Positions 41,001 through 50,369 of a stretch of 64,000 nucleotides of DNA are shown piece by piece; the stretch's first letter is position 1, and every line of letters starts with the position of its first letter. A program made the translations under genes and the position numbers. This DNA comes from Ryuthela nishihirai. Taxonomy: Eukaryota > Arthropoda > Arachnida > Araneae > Heptathelidae. The notes under the pieces were generated by a model that was given only the letters and a program-made list of their open reading frames with translations, ran no database searches and was not told the origin of the DNA. The DNA is taken from the NCBI GenBank assembly GCA_038380435.1, contig JAWZYU010000019.1, positions 22,717,801 through 22,781,800 on the forward strand, read 5' to 3'.

Positions 41001-43958
41001 GATCTCGGAAATGTTATGAAACAGTGTCAGGCTGTAGATCTCGGAAATGTTGTGAAACAGTGTCGGCTGTAGATCTCGGAAATGTTGTGAAGCAGTGTCA
41101 GGCTGTAGATCTCGGAAATGTTATGAAACAGTGTCAGGCTGTAGATCTCGGAAATGTTATGAAACAGTGTCAGGCTGTAGATCTCGGAAATGTTGTGAAG
41201 CAGTGTCAGGCTGTAGATCTCGGAAATGTTATGAAACAGTGTCAGGCTGTAGATCTCGGAAATGTTGTGAAGCAGTGTCAGGCTGTAGATCTCGGAAATG
41301 TTATGAAACAGTGTCAGGCTGTAGATCTCGGAAATGTTTTGAAGCAGTGTCAGGCTGTAGATCTCGGAAATGTTGAGAAGCAGTGTCAGGCTGTAGATCT
41401 CGGAAATGTTGTGAAACAGTGTCAGGCTGTAGATCTCGGAAATGTTATGAAACGGTGTCGGCTGTAGATCTCGGAAATGTTGTGAAACAGTGTCGGCTGT
41501 AGATCTCGGAAATGTTGTGAAGCAGTGTCAGGCTGTAGATCTCGGAAATGTTATGAAACAGTGTCAGGCTGTAGATCTGGGAAATGTTGTGAAGCAGTGT
41601 CAGGCTGTAGATCTCGGAAATGTTGTGAAGCAGTGTCAGGCTGCAGATCTCGGAAATGTTATGAAACAGTGTCAGGCTGTAGATCTCGGAAATGTTATAA
41701 AACAGTGTCGGCTGTAGATCTCGGAAATGTTGTGAAGCAGTGTCAGGCTGTAGATCTCGGAAATGTTATGAAACAGTGTCCGGCTGTAGATCTCGGAAAT
41801 GTTGTGAAACAGTGTCGGCTGTAGATCTCGGAAATGTTGTGAAGCAGTGTCAGGCTGTAGATCTCGGAAATGTTATGAAACAGTGTCAGGCTGTAGATCT
41901 CGGAAATGTTGTGAAACAGTGTCGGCTGTAGATCTCGGAAATGTTGTGAAGCAGTGTCAGGCTGTAGATCTCGGAAATGTTATGAAACAGTGTCAGGCTG
42001 TAGATCTCGGAAATGTTGTGAAACAGTGTCGGCTGTAGATCTCGGAAATGTTGTGAAGCAGTGTCAGGCTGTAGATCTCGGAAATGTTGTGAAGCAGTGT
42101 CAGGCTGTAAATCTCGGAAATGTTATGAAACAGTGTCAGGCTGTAGATCTCGGAAATGTTGTGAAACAGTGTCGGCTGTAGATCTCGGAAATGTTGTGAA
42201 GCAGTGTCAGGCTGTAGATCTGGGAAATGTTATGAAACAGTGTCAGGCTGTAGATCTCGGAAATGTTATGAAACAGTGTCAGGCTGTAGATCTCGGAAAT
42301 GTTGTGAAGCAGTGTCAGGCTGTAGATCTCGGAAATGTTATGAAACAGTGTCAGGCTGTAGATCTCGGAAATATTGTGAAACAGTGTCGGCTGTAGATCT
42401 CGGAAATGTTGTGAAACAGTGTCAGCTGTAGATCTCGGAAATGTTGTGAAGCAGTGTCAGGCTGTAGATCTGGGAAATGTTATGAAACAGTGTCAGGCTG
42501 TAGATCTCGGAAATGTTATGAAACAGTGTCAGGCTGTAGATCTCGGAAATGTTGTGAAACAGTGTCGGCTGTAGATCTCGGAAATGTTGTGAAGCAGTGT
42601 CAGGCTGTAGATCTCGGAAATGTTATGAAACAGTGTCAGGCTGTAGATCTCGGAAATGTTATGAAACAGTGTCAGTCTGTAGATCTCGGAAATGTTATGA
42701 AACAGTGCCAGGCTGTAGATCTCGGAAATGTTGTGAAACAGTGTCAGGCTGTAGATCTCGGAAATGTTATAAAACAGTGTCGGCTGTAGATCTCGGAAAT
42801 GTTGTGAAGCAGTGTCAGGCTGTAGATCTCGGAAATGTTATGAAACAGTGTCAGGCTGTAGATCTCGGAAATGTTGTGAAACAGTGTCGGCTGTAGATCT
42901 CGGAAATGTTGTGAAGCAGTGTCAGGCTGTAGATCTCGCAAATGTTATGAAACAGTGTCAGGCTGTAGATCTCGGAAGTGTTGTGAAACAGTGTCGGCTG
43001 TAGATCTCGGAAATGTTGTGAAGCAGTGTCAGGCTGTAGATCTCGGAAATGTTATGAAACAGTGTCAGGCTGTAGATCTCGGAAATGTTGTGAAACAGTG
43101 TCGGCTGTAGATCTCGGAAATGTTGTGAAGCAGTGTCAGGCTGTAGATCTCGGAAATGTTATGAAACAGTGTCAGGCTGTAGTTCTCGGAAATGTTATGA
43201 AACAGTGTCAGGCTGTTGATCTCGGAAATGTTGTGAAGCAGTGTCAGGCTGTAGATCTCGGAAATGTTATGGAACAGTGTCAGGCTGTAGATCTCGGAAA
43301 TGTTGTGAAGCAGTGTCAGGCTGTAGATCTCGGAAATGTTGTGAAGCAGTGTCAGGCTGTAGATCTCGGAAATGTTATGAAACAGTGTCAGGCTGTAGAT
43401 CTCGGAAATGTTGTGAAACAGTGTCGGCTGTAGATCTCGGAAATGTTGTGAAGCAGTGTCAGGCTGTAGATCTCGGAAATGTTATGAAACAGTGTCAGGC
43501 TGTAGATCTCGGAAATGTTATGAAACAGTGTCAGGCTGTAGATCTCGGAAATGTTGTGAAGCAGTGTCAGGCTGTAGATCTCGGAAATGTTATGAAACAG
43601 TGTCAGGCTGTAGATCTCGGAAATGTTGTGAAGCAGTGTCAGGCTGTAGATCTCGGAAATGTTATGAAACAGTGTCAGGCTGTAGATCTCGGAAATGTTG
43701 TGAAGCAGTGTCAGGCTGTAGATCTCGGAAATGTTATGAAACAGTGTCAAGCTGTAGATCTCGGAAATGTTGTGAAGCAGTGTCAGGCTGTAGATCTCGG
43801 AAATGTTGTGAAGCAGTGTCAGGCTGTAGATCTCGGAAATGTTGTGAAACAGTGTCAGGCTGTAGATCTCGGAAATGTTATGAAACAGTGTCAGGCTGTA
43901 GTTCTTGGAAATGTTATGAAACGGTGTCAGGCTGTAGATCTCGGAAATGTTATGAAAT
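35068..43958 (+). repeat. 36-bp satellite array, about 8.9 kb
   Basis: Head-to-tail monomers of 36 bp (GGCTGTAGATCTCGGAAATG + TT + (A/G)TGAA(A/G)CAGTGTCA), about 248 in all. A 35-bp variant lacks the final A (GTGTCGGCTG junction). Three main types differ at two positions: GTGAAGC, ATGAAAC and GTGAAAC. Types follow each other in ordered groups that end in a 35-bp monomer, so higher-order units exist, for example the 107-bp trimer at 41.7-42.1 kb. Nearly every monomer holds AGATCT. Because 36 is a multiple of three, long open frames appear by chance and stop at each 35-bp monomer. Confidence 0.98.
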
Positions 43959-43959
43959 T

Positions 43960-44330
43960 TGGGATTTGGGGATCCTTCGAGGTCAAAGGTCAAATCTCGA
44001 CCTACTCGAGTAGAGAGGTCACTCGTGGGTATTTTGGATCATAGTTCTCAGAAATGTCACCAAATTTTGAATTGATGAGTCCTTCGAGGTCAAAGGTCAA
44101 ATCTCGACCTACTCGAGTAGAGAGGTCACTCGTGGCTGCGGGTATTTTGGATCATAGTTCTCAGAAATGTCACCAAATTTTGAATTGATGAGTCCTTCGA
44201 GGTCTAAGACCAAATTTCGATACACTGACACTATAGAACTGAAAATTGGTGGCTGGTGGTATTTCCAATAGTACATCTTAGAAACATTGTGAAATTTTGG
44301 AAGCGATGGATATTCAAGGTCAAATAGTGG
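43960..44330 (+). repeat. right border of satellite: 107-113-bp units
   Basis: 'CCTTCGAGGTCAAAGGTCAA' occurs with its GGTC landmark at 43981 and 44088, and a diverged third copy lies at 44201 (spacings 107 and 113). Each unit contains 'GACCTACTCGAGTAGAGAGG' (itself palindromic around CTCGAG), 'GGATCATAGTTCTCAGAAAT' and 'GTCACCAAATTTTGAATTGA'. The segment ATAGTTCTCAGAAATGTCAC aligns with GTAGATCTCGGAAATGTTAT of the 36-bp monomer. Confidence 0.85.
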
Positions 44331-44465
44331 TTGTTGTTCCAGTTTTAGAACTCAAGAAGTGCTGTAGGCACGACTGATTTCTAGAATTTATTTATATTCG
44401 TCACTTATTTAATAATCATCTATTACTGTTTTATTCTAAAATTTATTAAAATATCCAGAAACATA

Positions 44466-44640
44466 GAAATCAATTTTTTTTAAAAATACCCATCTTTCTA
44501 TATGCGCTTAAAAAGTTGAAAATAAAAGTAGAGCATATCGATGGTGAAATCAGTCGTTGAATTCGTATTGACTCCAAAGGAAGAAGGTCGTTTGCAATAT
44601 TTTTTAAGTAGATGAATCGGCGATCAACACCACTTCTCAT
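44466..44640 (+). repeat. dispersed repeat, copy B
   Basis: Matches 13315-13455 in the same orientation: 'ATCTTTCTATATGC', 'GCATATCGATGGTGAAATCA' and 'TTGAATTCGTATTGACTC'. Followed by 'TTTGCAATATTTTT'. Class unknown. Confidence 0.6.
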
Positions 44641-45830
44641 AAAATGTTATAAATACTTTTGAAATTATAAACATTAATAGGTTTAAATGAAATTGCAACA
44701 AGAAGTAAGTCATAATATTTTCACTATATTATGAATGGCTTCCGAAAACTTCCAAATTATGTGAATTGTAAAATCTCATTTAGAGCTCTCCAGCTTATTA
44801 AAATGAGCTTTTTGAGGAAAATAGCACTAGAGATAAAATGAAGGCCTCACTCGAATCTCTCTAAATCTCAGATTTTCAGCAATACTCTTTTTACACTGCT
44901 CGACATTGAAAGTGCCCTACCCAGAAGGACATGTCGTACAAACATGCAAATAGAAGGGTGGGTGTGCGCAGTTGAATATGCAAAGGATGATAATTCGGAG
45001 CCAATGACGTGTGTGGCTCAAGAGATAAAAGGTGCAAGAAAAAACAGGGATGGTATTATGCAGGTGGAAGTCGTGCGAATGGTTGAGATTAGGTGGTTCC
45101 ACTTGGAAATTATTCAGCGAAGGGCGAAAATACCTGGTACAACATGTTGGCAGGTTTATCGCCATTTGGATGCTTTTGAGAGAGGAAGAATTATAGGCCT
45201 ATGTGAAGCTGGATGGACTTCACGTCGTGTCACTGCCCATGTTCATCGAGATACACGAACTGTTGGACACTGTTGGCAACAATGGCGAAATGAAGGTTCT
45301 AGCATGCGTCGCAGAGGGAGTGGTGTCGTCCGACAGACATCAGCACGGCTTGATAGGCGCACTATTCGCCATTCTCGTTCCTAACCACAGAGCATTACAG
45401 GGGATATTCGATGGACTGTGTCAGCAGCCATGGACATCCCCATAACGACCCGAACGGTAAGCCAAAGGTTGCATGAGGCACACCTGCACTCTAGGCAACC
45501 GTTACGACGACTTCCATTGACTGTAAACCATTGCAGTGCTCATCTGGCTTGGTGCTGAAGTCATGCAAACTGGGGTCATGAATGGAACACTGTTGTGTTT
45601 AGTTTCTGTCTGGGTGCTGACAATCGACGGATCCGTGTATGGCGACAGCCTAACGAGAGGACAGATTCAGCTTTGGTTCACGACCGTCAGCTAGCCATAA
45701 TGGTATGGGGTGCTATTGGATATGACAGCAGGTCACCTCTTGTTCATATCACAGGAACACTGATAGCTGCACAATACATTAGCACAGTTCTGCAGCCCGT
45801 TTTGTTACCATTCCTGGGAGGCATGCAGCA

Positions 45831-45929
45831 GCCCATTTTCCAGCATGACAACGCCCATGTACACACTGCTAGGGTCTCCAGCCCATTTTCCAGCATGACA
45901 ACGCCCATGTACACACTGCTAGGTCTCCA
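45831..45929 (+). repeat. 50-bp tandem duplication in the transposase
   Basis: GCCCATTTTCCAGCATGACA plus 30 further bases is repeated directly at 45881, with one G lost in the second copy. It duplicates the DNAH (second catalytic Asp) segment and shifts the frame. Confidence 0.93.
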
Positions 45930-46042
45930 GATTATGTTTGCAACATGTTCAAGTATTGCCATGGCCAGCACGATCTGCAGATTTATTTCCAATAGAAAAT
46001 CTGTAAGATCACATTGGACGACGTGTGCAATCCTCTCACCGG

Positions 46043-46434
46043 GTTGGGTTGTTGGGTTGTTTTACCTCTGAGCGGCACTTTTTTGCACACCATGGGCTAA
46101 ATGGCCAGGTCACATGGACCCCGAAGGCTCAGAGAAGGTTGGGGGAGGGGACCCACTGGAACAGCTGTTGGGAGACAGATGGTAGCCTCCCGTCAAGGCC
46201 ATTCAGCGTGTTCTTTAACGTGCACAGGATATGGCTCTCCCGCACACGGGGCCACAGCTTAACGTCCCATCCAATGGACGGTGGCCTTTCCAAGCCCATC
46301 GGTGTCCCCTACTGACTGTAGGCAGGGCGGGGAATTTTGCGGAGATAAATCTCAACGCTGACCCAGCTGGGACTCGAACCTGGGAACTACAGATTACGAG
46401 CCTGGCGCGCTACCGACTGAGCCACCCCCGCCCC
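46043..46434 (-). mobile_element. SINE family 1, young full-length copy
   Basis: 392 bp on the minus strand with a perfect 12-bp duplication TCCTCTCACCGG (46031-46042 and 46435-46446). The head has GGTGGCTCAGTCGGTAGCGC and GGTTCGAGTCCC, and the 3' end in its own orientation is GGTAAAACAACCCAACAACC. It interrupts the Tc1 transposase just after the third catalytic block. Together with the 49.0-kb copy it is close to the consensus. Confidence 0.95.
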
Positions 46435-47359
46435 TCCTCTCACCGGCCGCCATGGAATCTCGATGAATTATGGGATCAAATCAACGCTGCTTGGTGTGCA
46501 ATTCCTCAGGACCATATCCGTCGACTGTATGACTCCATGCCACGCTGTATTGCTGCCTGTATTGCTATGTGTGTGCTACATTTCACCCCTATCCCCTCAC
46601 TCCTTCTGGGTGGGGCAATTTCAATGTCGTGCAGTGTATATTTGCAGAGTTATTAAGTTGGAAACATTTAAAAGCTGCTGTTATACTTCTAAACATTTTC
46701 AAAAGTAATTGAAAGAATCATTACACCTACTTCTAAATCTGAATTTATTTTAGCTAGCGGTTTGTTGTAATAGTTATAATTTGTGTTTTAGTGGACCTTT
46801 GAATTAAACTATGATCAGTGACTCTGCTTGCAAATGCTTTACGCTCCTTAACTCTTTAAATATTATCGAATATTGTTGAAAACTGAGATTTTGGTAGATT
46901 TTGATGTGGTCTTCAATCTATCTCCAGTGACATTTCTCTGCATAAAGTTCGTTTTCAAAGTAAGAGAGTTCGGATTGTGACTTTTCATTCTCATAACATG
47001 GAAGTGTTCGGTTAGTTTTTCTAATACAGCGTGTAATGCAGAAAATGAACAAATTTCGATCTGAATGCCAATGAATTTATGAGACCAAAAAATAGAAAAT
47101 GCATCAAAATTCAATATAAACATATCGCAATATGTCGTATGATCTCTGGCGGTAATATGGGCTTGACATTGACACCTCATGCCGAGAACCAGGGGCGTAG
47201 CGAAGGGACTGTGGGGGGTGGGAGCGAAATTTTCTAACTCAGGAATCAAATTTTACTAAATGAGAATAAGTAATTTACATAAATTTAATTATGTCTCTGC
47301 CATCTGTCAGGGACGTACCCATGATTTAGTTCGATGGGGGGGGGGGGGGGGGCTTGCCT

Positions 47360-48035
47360 CAATTTTGCTAGCCTCTCAGATTTTGTCAACTAACCATGTT
47401 TTTACAAAGCAATCCCAGTTTTTACATCTCACCTGAATTTTACCAAGTCACTTGAATTTTGCCAACACCTCAAGATTTTACCAAGTTGCCTATATTTTGC
47501 CAACTAGCCATAATTTAAAAAAAATCCCAATGTTCACATCTCACCTGAATTTTATTAAGTCACTTCGAATTTTGCCAGTCCTCCGTAGATTTTGCTCCGT
47601 TGTATCAATTTTGCGAACTCTCTTAATTTTACAAAAGCAATCCCAATCTTCACAACTCACCAATCCCAAATTTTACATATCAACTGAATTTTACCAAGTT
47701 GCTTCGAATTTTGCCATCTCCCATAGATTTTGCCAACTCTCCTTAATTTCACAACAACAATCCCAATTTTCACAACTCTCCTTTATTTTACCAAGTGGCT
47801 TCGAATTTTGCCAACTCCCCTAGACTTTGCCAAGTGCCTCGATTTTGCCAACTCCATTAGATTTTGCCAACTCTCCTTAATTTCACAAAAACTGTTCTAA
47901 TTTTCACAACTCTCTTGTATTTTACCAAGTAGCTTCGAGTTTTGCCAACTCTCCTAAATTTCACAAAAAATCCCAATTTTTACATCCCACCTGAATTTTA
48001 CCAAGTCAACTTCCTAGATTTAGCCAACTCCGATT
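47360..48035 (+). repeat. minisatellite of 'AATTTTGCCAACTC' type
   Basis: About 675 bp of variants of 'GATTTTGCCAACTC(C/T)CCT', 'GAATTTTACCAAGT.(A/G)CTTC', 'TTAATTTCACAAAAACAATC' and 'CCAATTTTCACAACTC', cycling in this order about five times with a larger period near 120-150 bp. A G-run (47336-47352) borders it on the left. The open frame at 47452-47823 is a by-product of the repeat. Confidence 0.85.
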
Positions 48036-48440
48036 TACTTTCCTGAGGAGCCTCCACCCCTGAGAACGTAGGCTCTCATATAGTACTGCTCGTTACTGAA
48101 ATTTTCCCATCTATAAAGAGCGTTCGCTTTGAGCTCAAAACTGGTCGAATAATAGATAGCAATGTAAATAAGAAATGATTAATATTTTTGTATCAAATCT
48201 GCAGTCTTCACTTACGTAAATGCGGTGTACATCAATGTGTATTTTGGCCTTCATGAACAGCGACACAAGCTGCCAAATGTCGTGGTAATGTAAAGTTAGT
48301 TAATGTCATCTTGGTGAACGTAGGGCCATGCTCCTCTACCTGTGCCTAGCTCACGAGCTGCGTGAGCTACTCACAGTGACGTAACATATCTACCACCGAC
48401 AGCACGTGCGACGGGGAAATAACAACTGTTGAATGCATGT

Positions 48441-48550
48441 CACGTGACACGAAGGTTGCCAGATGACTAATTTCTAAAAAAATCAATGCCAGATATTTTT
48501 CCTGAATTTTGCAATCAACCATAGTGTTCGGATACTTTTTTGAGCGACTG
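48441..48550 (-). mobile_element. MITE, partial copy of the 5.6-kb element
   Basis: In minus orientation it starts CAGTCGCTCAAAAAAGTATC and continues through 'ATGGTTGATTGCAAAATTCA' to 'CTGGCAACCTTCGTGTCACG', about 110 bp, the left half of the 5626-5921 MITE. TA adjoins the complete end (48551-48552). The other half is absent. Confidence 0.85.
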
Positions 48551-48659
48551 TACACTTCCCACCCAATCATGTTCCTTCCAAATTGTAATAAATTCCGCCG
48601 TTTCCTCATTTACATTTCTTGTATTTTCCGATGTCTACTGTTGTTTCCTAGTTTTCAGA

Positions 48660-49640
48660 TAAAAATAATGGTGTTTTCACTTTATTGTCTGTCTGTCCGT
48701 CTGTAAACATTCAACTTCTTTGCTTTTACAGATAAAACAAAAAAATTTTTTCAGTTGGATAGGTATCGATGAAATTTACGATTCGCACTATCGGAACTTC
48801 CCAATAGATATAATTGCGACCTCTAAAGGTGGAAAATGTTGTAAATGGCACAATTCTTAGCGAATATTGCAGGATAATATGTCAGAAATTTGAAATCTTA
48901 CTGGTGGAATGTGAAGATTGCGAAGTTTGCATTGATAACAATGATTTTTACCCTTACTTTCCGGGAGAGGAGGGGGCGGGGGTGGCTCAGTCGGTAGCGC
49001 GCCAGGCTCGTAATCTGTAATTCCCAGGTTCGAGTCCCAGCTGGGTCAGCGTTGAGATTTATCTCCGCAAAATTCCCCGCCTTGCCCACGGTCAGTAGGG
49101 GACACCGATGGGCTTGAAAAGGCCGCCGTCCGTCGGATGGGACGTTAAGCCGTGGCCCCGTGTGCGGGAGAGCCATATCCTGTGCACGTTAAAGAACACG
49201 CTGGATGGCCTTGACGGGAGGCTACCATCTGTCTCCCAATAGCTGTTCCAGTGGGTCCCCTCCCCCAACCTTCTCTGAGCCTTCGGGGTTTATGTGACCT
49301 GGCCATTTAGCCCATGGTGTACAAAAAAGTGCCGCTCAGAGGTAAAACAACCCAACCCGGGAGAGGAGAAAAAACTCATTTTTTTTCTTTTAAGAGATAA
49401 TTGTTTGTTTTCAGAGATTAGTTAAAAAATTCTTTTTGAGTTGGATAGGTATTGAGGAATTATTTACGATTAACACTTTTCGAATCTTCCAAAAGTTTTA
49501 ATTGCACTCCCTGACGGTAGAAAATTTTTAAAATTTGAAAAACAAAATTTCAAACGATCTATTTGAGCTAGAAATTTGATATTTTAATAGTAGAGTGTGA
49601 TGATCAAGGGGTTTACATTGTGGCAGCAACAGTTTTGTTT
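48660..49640 (-). repeat. satellite patch related to 10.9 kb, split by a SINE
   Basis: On the minus strand two units carry 'CTTCACATTCCACCAGTAAG', 'TGCAATATTCGCTAAG', 'TCCGATAGTGCGAATCGTAA' and 'ATACCTATCCAACTGAAAAA', the same landmarks in the same order as the units at 10880-11740. One unit is 48700-48960, the other 49357-49620. The SINE at 48973-49356 lies between them. Confidence 0.75.
48973..49356 (+). mobile_element. SINE family 1, young full-length copy
   Basis: 384 bp with a perfect 12-bp duplication CCGGGAGAGGAG (48961-48972 and 49357-49368). A-box GGTGGCTCAGTCGGTAGCGC, B-box GGTTCGAGTCCC, anticodon region CTCGTAATC, 3' end GGTAAAACAACCCAA. Confidence 0.95.
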
Positions 49641-49717
49641 ACTTCACCTCCATGGATGGGTGAGAAAATGCAACTTTTTAACGGAGCAAATATAGTCTAT
49701 GACCTGACCACTCACCC

Positions 49718-50050
49718 CATTTGTGCGCAAAAATGTGCAGTTCAGAGGTAAACCAACCCAATAACCAACCCAATTTAAGTACAACCTTCCCTATATTCTA
49801 TTTCATCAATATCCAATTCAAGTTTATCTCGAGAGTTCAGAGAAGGTTGGGGAGGGTACCCACTAGGCAGGTGTTAGAGACAGATGGTAGCCTCCCGTCA
49901 GGGACATCCAACGTGTTCTTTAACGTGCATTGGGTATGGTTCTATCTCACAAGGAATCACGACTTAACATCCCATCCGATGGACGGCGGCTTTTCCAAGT
50001 CCATCGGTGTCCTCTACTGACTGAGGGCAGGACGGACTGAGGGCGTAGAT
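49718..50050 (-). mobile_element. SINE family 1 fragments
   Basis: 49832-50050 is a minus-strand, diverged copy ('AGAGAAGGTTGGGGAGGG', 'GTGTTCTTTAACGTGCAT', 'CATCCGATGGACGGCGGC') that loses the tRNA-like head. A separate short plus-strand 3' end lies at 49718-49762 ('GTGCAGTTCAGAGGTAAACC'). Confidence 0.7.
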
Positions 50051-50100
50051 AACATGCGCAAGCCTGAGATCTATAGCAAAAATACATACACACACGCGCT

Positions 50101-50214
50101 AGACAGGATCAAGACAGTACCTCCTATAATAAAAGGCAATACAACTAAGTTATGACATCAGTATAAGCAGTCCTGAAAATCTATATCTTTCTTATACATT
50201 TTTATCTATTATTA
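50101..50214 (+). repeat. partial foldback element
   Basis: 'TACCTCCTATAATAAAAGGC', 'AAGTTATGACATCAGTATAA' and 'TTCTTATACATTTTTATCTA' match the left arm of the 19706-20097 foldback. It is cut off where the Tc1 element begins at 50215; the remaining half was not recognised beyond 52091. Confidence 0.6.
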
Positions 50215-50369
50215 CACTGCTCAAAGTGGAAATCGCAACACCATGAAGAAAGTGATGTATACGCCTGAAACTGAATGGACGGTAGTTATGAGGGTAGATA
50301 TGCAAATGATAAAAACGAACATCAGAATGCAAGGTACGAACGTTTATTGCAGATTCATCAGTGCATAGT

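Larger units (their letters stand above)
45058..46600 (+). pseudogene. Tc1-type transposase (broken, SINE inside)
   Basis: 'YRHLDAFERGRIIGLCEAGW' and 'SRRVTAHVHRDTRTVGHCWQ' form the helix-turn-helix half, then 'MRRRGSGVVRQTSARLDRR'. 45595-46071 contains 'LGADNRRIRVWRQPNERT', 'IMVWGAIGYDSRSPLVHITG' and 'FQHDNAHVHTARVS' (second Asp), where a 50-bp tandem duplication repeats the motif in another frame. 'WPARSADLFPIENL' supplies the third acidic residue just before the SINE. After the SINE the C-terminus reads 'LDELWDQINAAWCAIPQDHI' and 'RLYDSMPRCIAACIA'. The DES block near 45600 is damaged. Confidence 0.9.
44894..46636 (+). mobile_element. Tc1-type transposon carrying a SINE
   Basis: 1743 bp between TA (44892-44893 and 46637-46638). 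Ends CACTGCTCGACATTGAAAGT and, reverse-complemented, CACTGCACGACATTGAAATT; both continue GCCC.ACCCAGAAGGA. Removing the 392-bp SINE and one copy of its duplication leaves about 1.34 kb, a usual Tc1 size. Confidence 0.92.
44700..47020. repeat. palindromic element, copy 2, split by a Tc1
   Basis: 44740-44893 ('CTTATTAAAATGAGCTTTTT', 'CAGATTTTCAGCAATACTC') corresponds to the left arm of the 1465-2000 repeat. 46860-47020, reverse-complemented ('TCCATGTTATGAGAATGAAA', 'TTTTCAACAATATTCG'), corresponds to the same arm, so the two flanks are inverted relative to each other. The Tc1 element at 44894-46636 lies between them. The alignment is diverged, so exact limits are approximate. Confidence 0.5.

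Noticed and set aside
35068..43958. CRISPR array (regular 36-bp period)
   Set aside because: There are no spacers: monomers are joined directly head to tail. The sequence is eukaryotic.
35068..44044. Dozens of overlapping 60-267-codon open frames with repeats such as GCRSRKCYETVS, AVDLGNVMKQCQ or LFHNISEIYSLT
   Set aside because: They are translations of the 36-bp satellite. 36 is divisible by three, so a frame stays open until a 35-bp monomer shifts it; frames are open on both strands with no start context, no conservation beyond the DNA repeat and no flanking gene signals.
46637..47020. Poly(A) signal and 3' UTR of a host gene (AATAAA-like words)
   Set aside because: Such words are frequent in AT-rich DNA, and this stretch matches the palindromic repeat.
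47452..47823. 123-codon plus-strand open frame
   Set aside because: It is made of the ATTTTGCCAACTC minisatellite; the pattern in the protein simply mirrors the DNA repeat.
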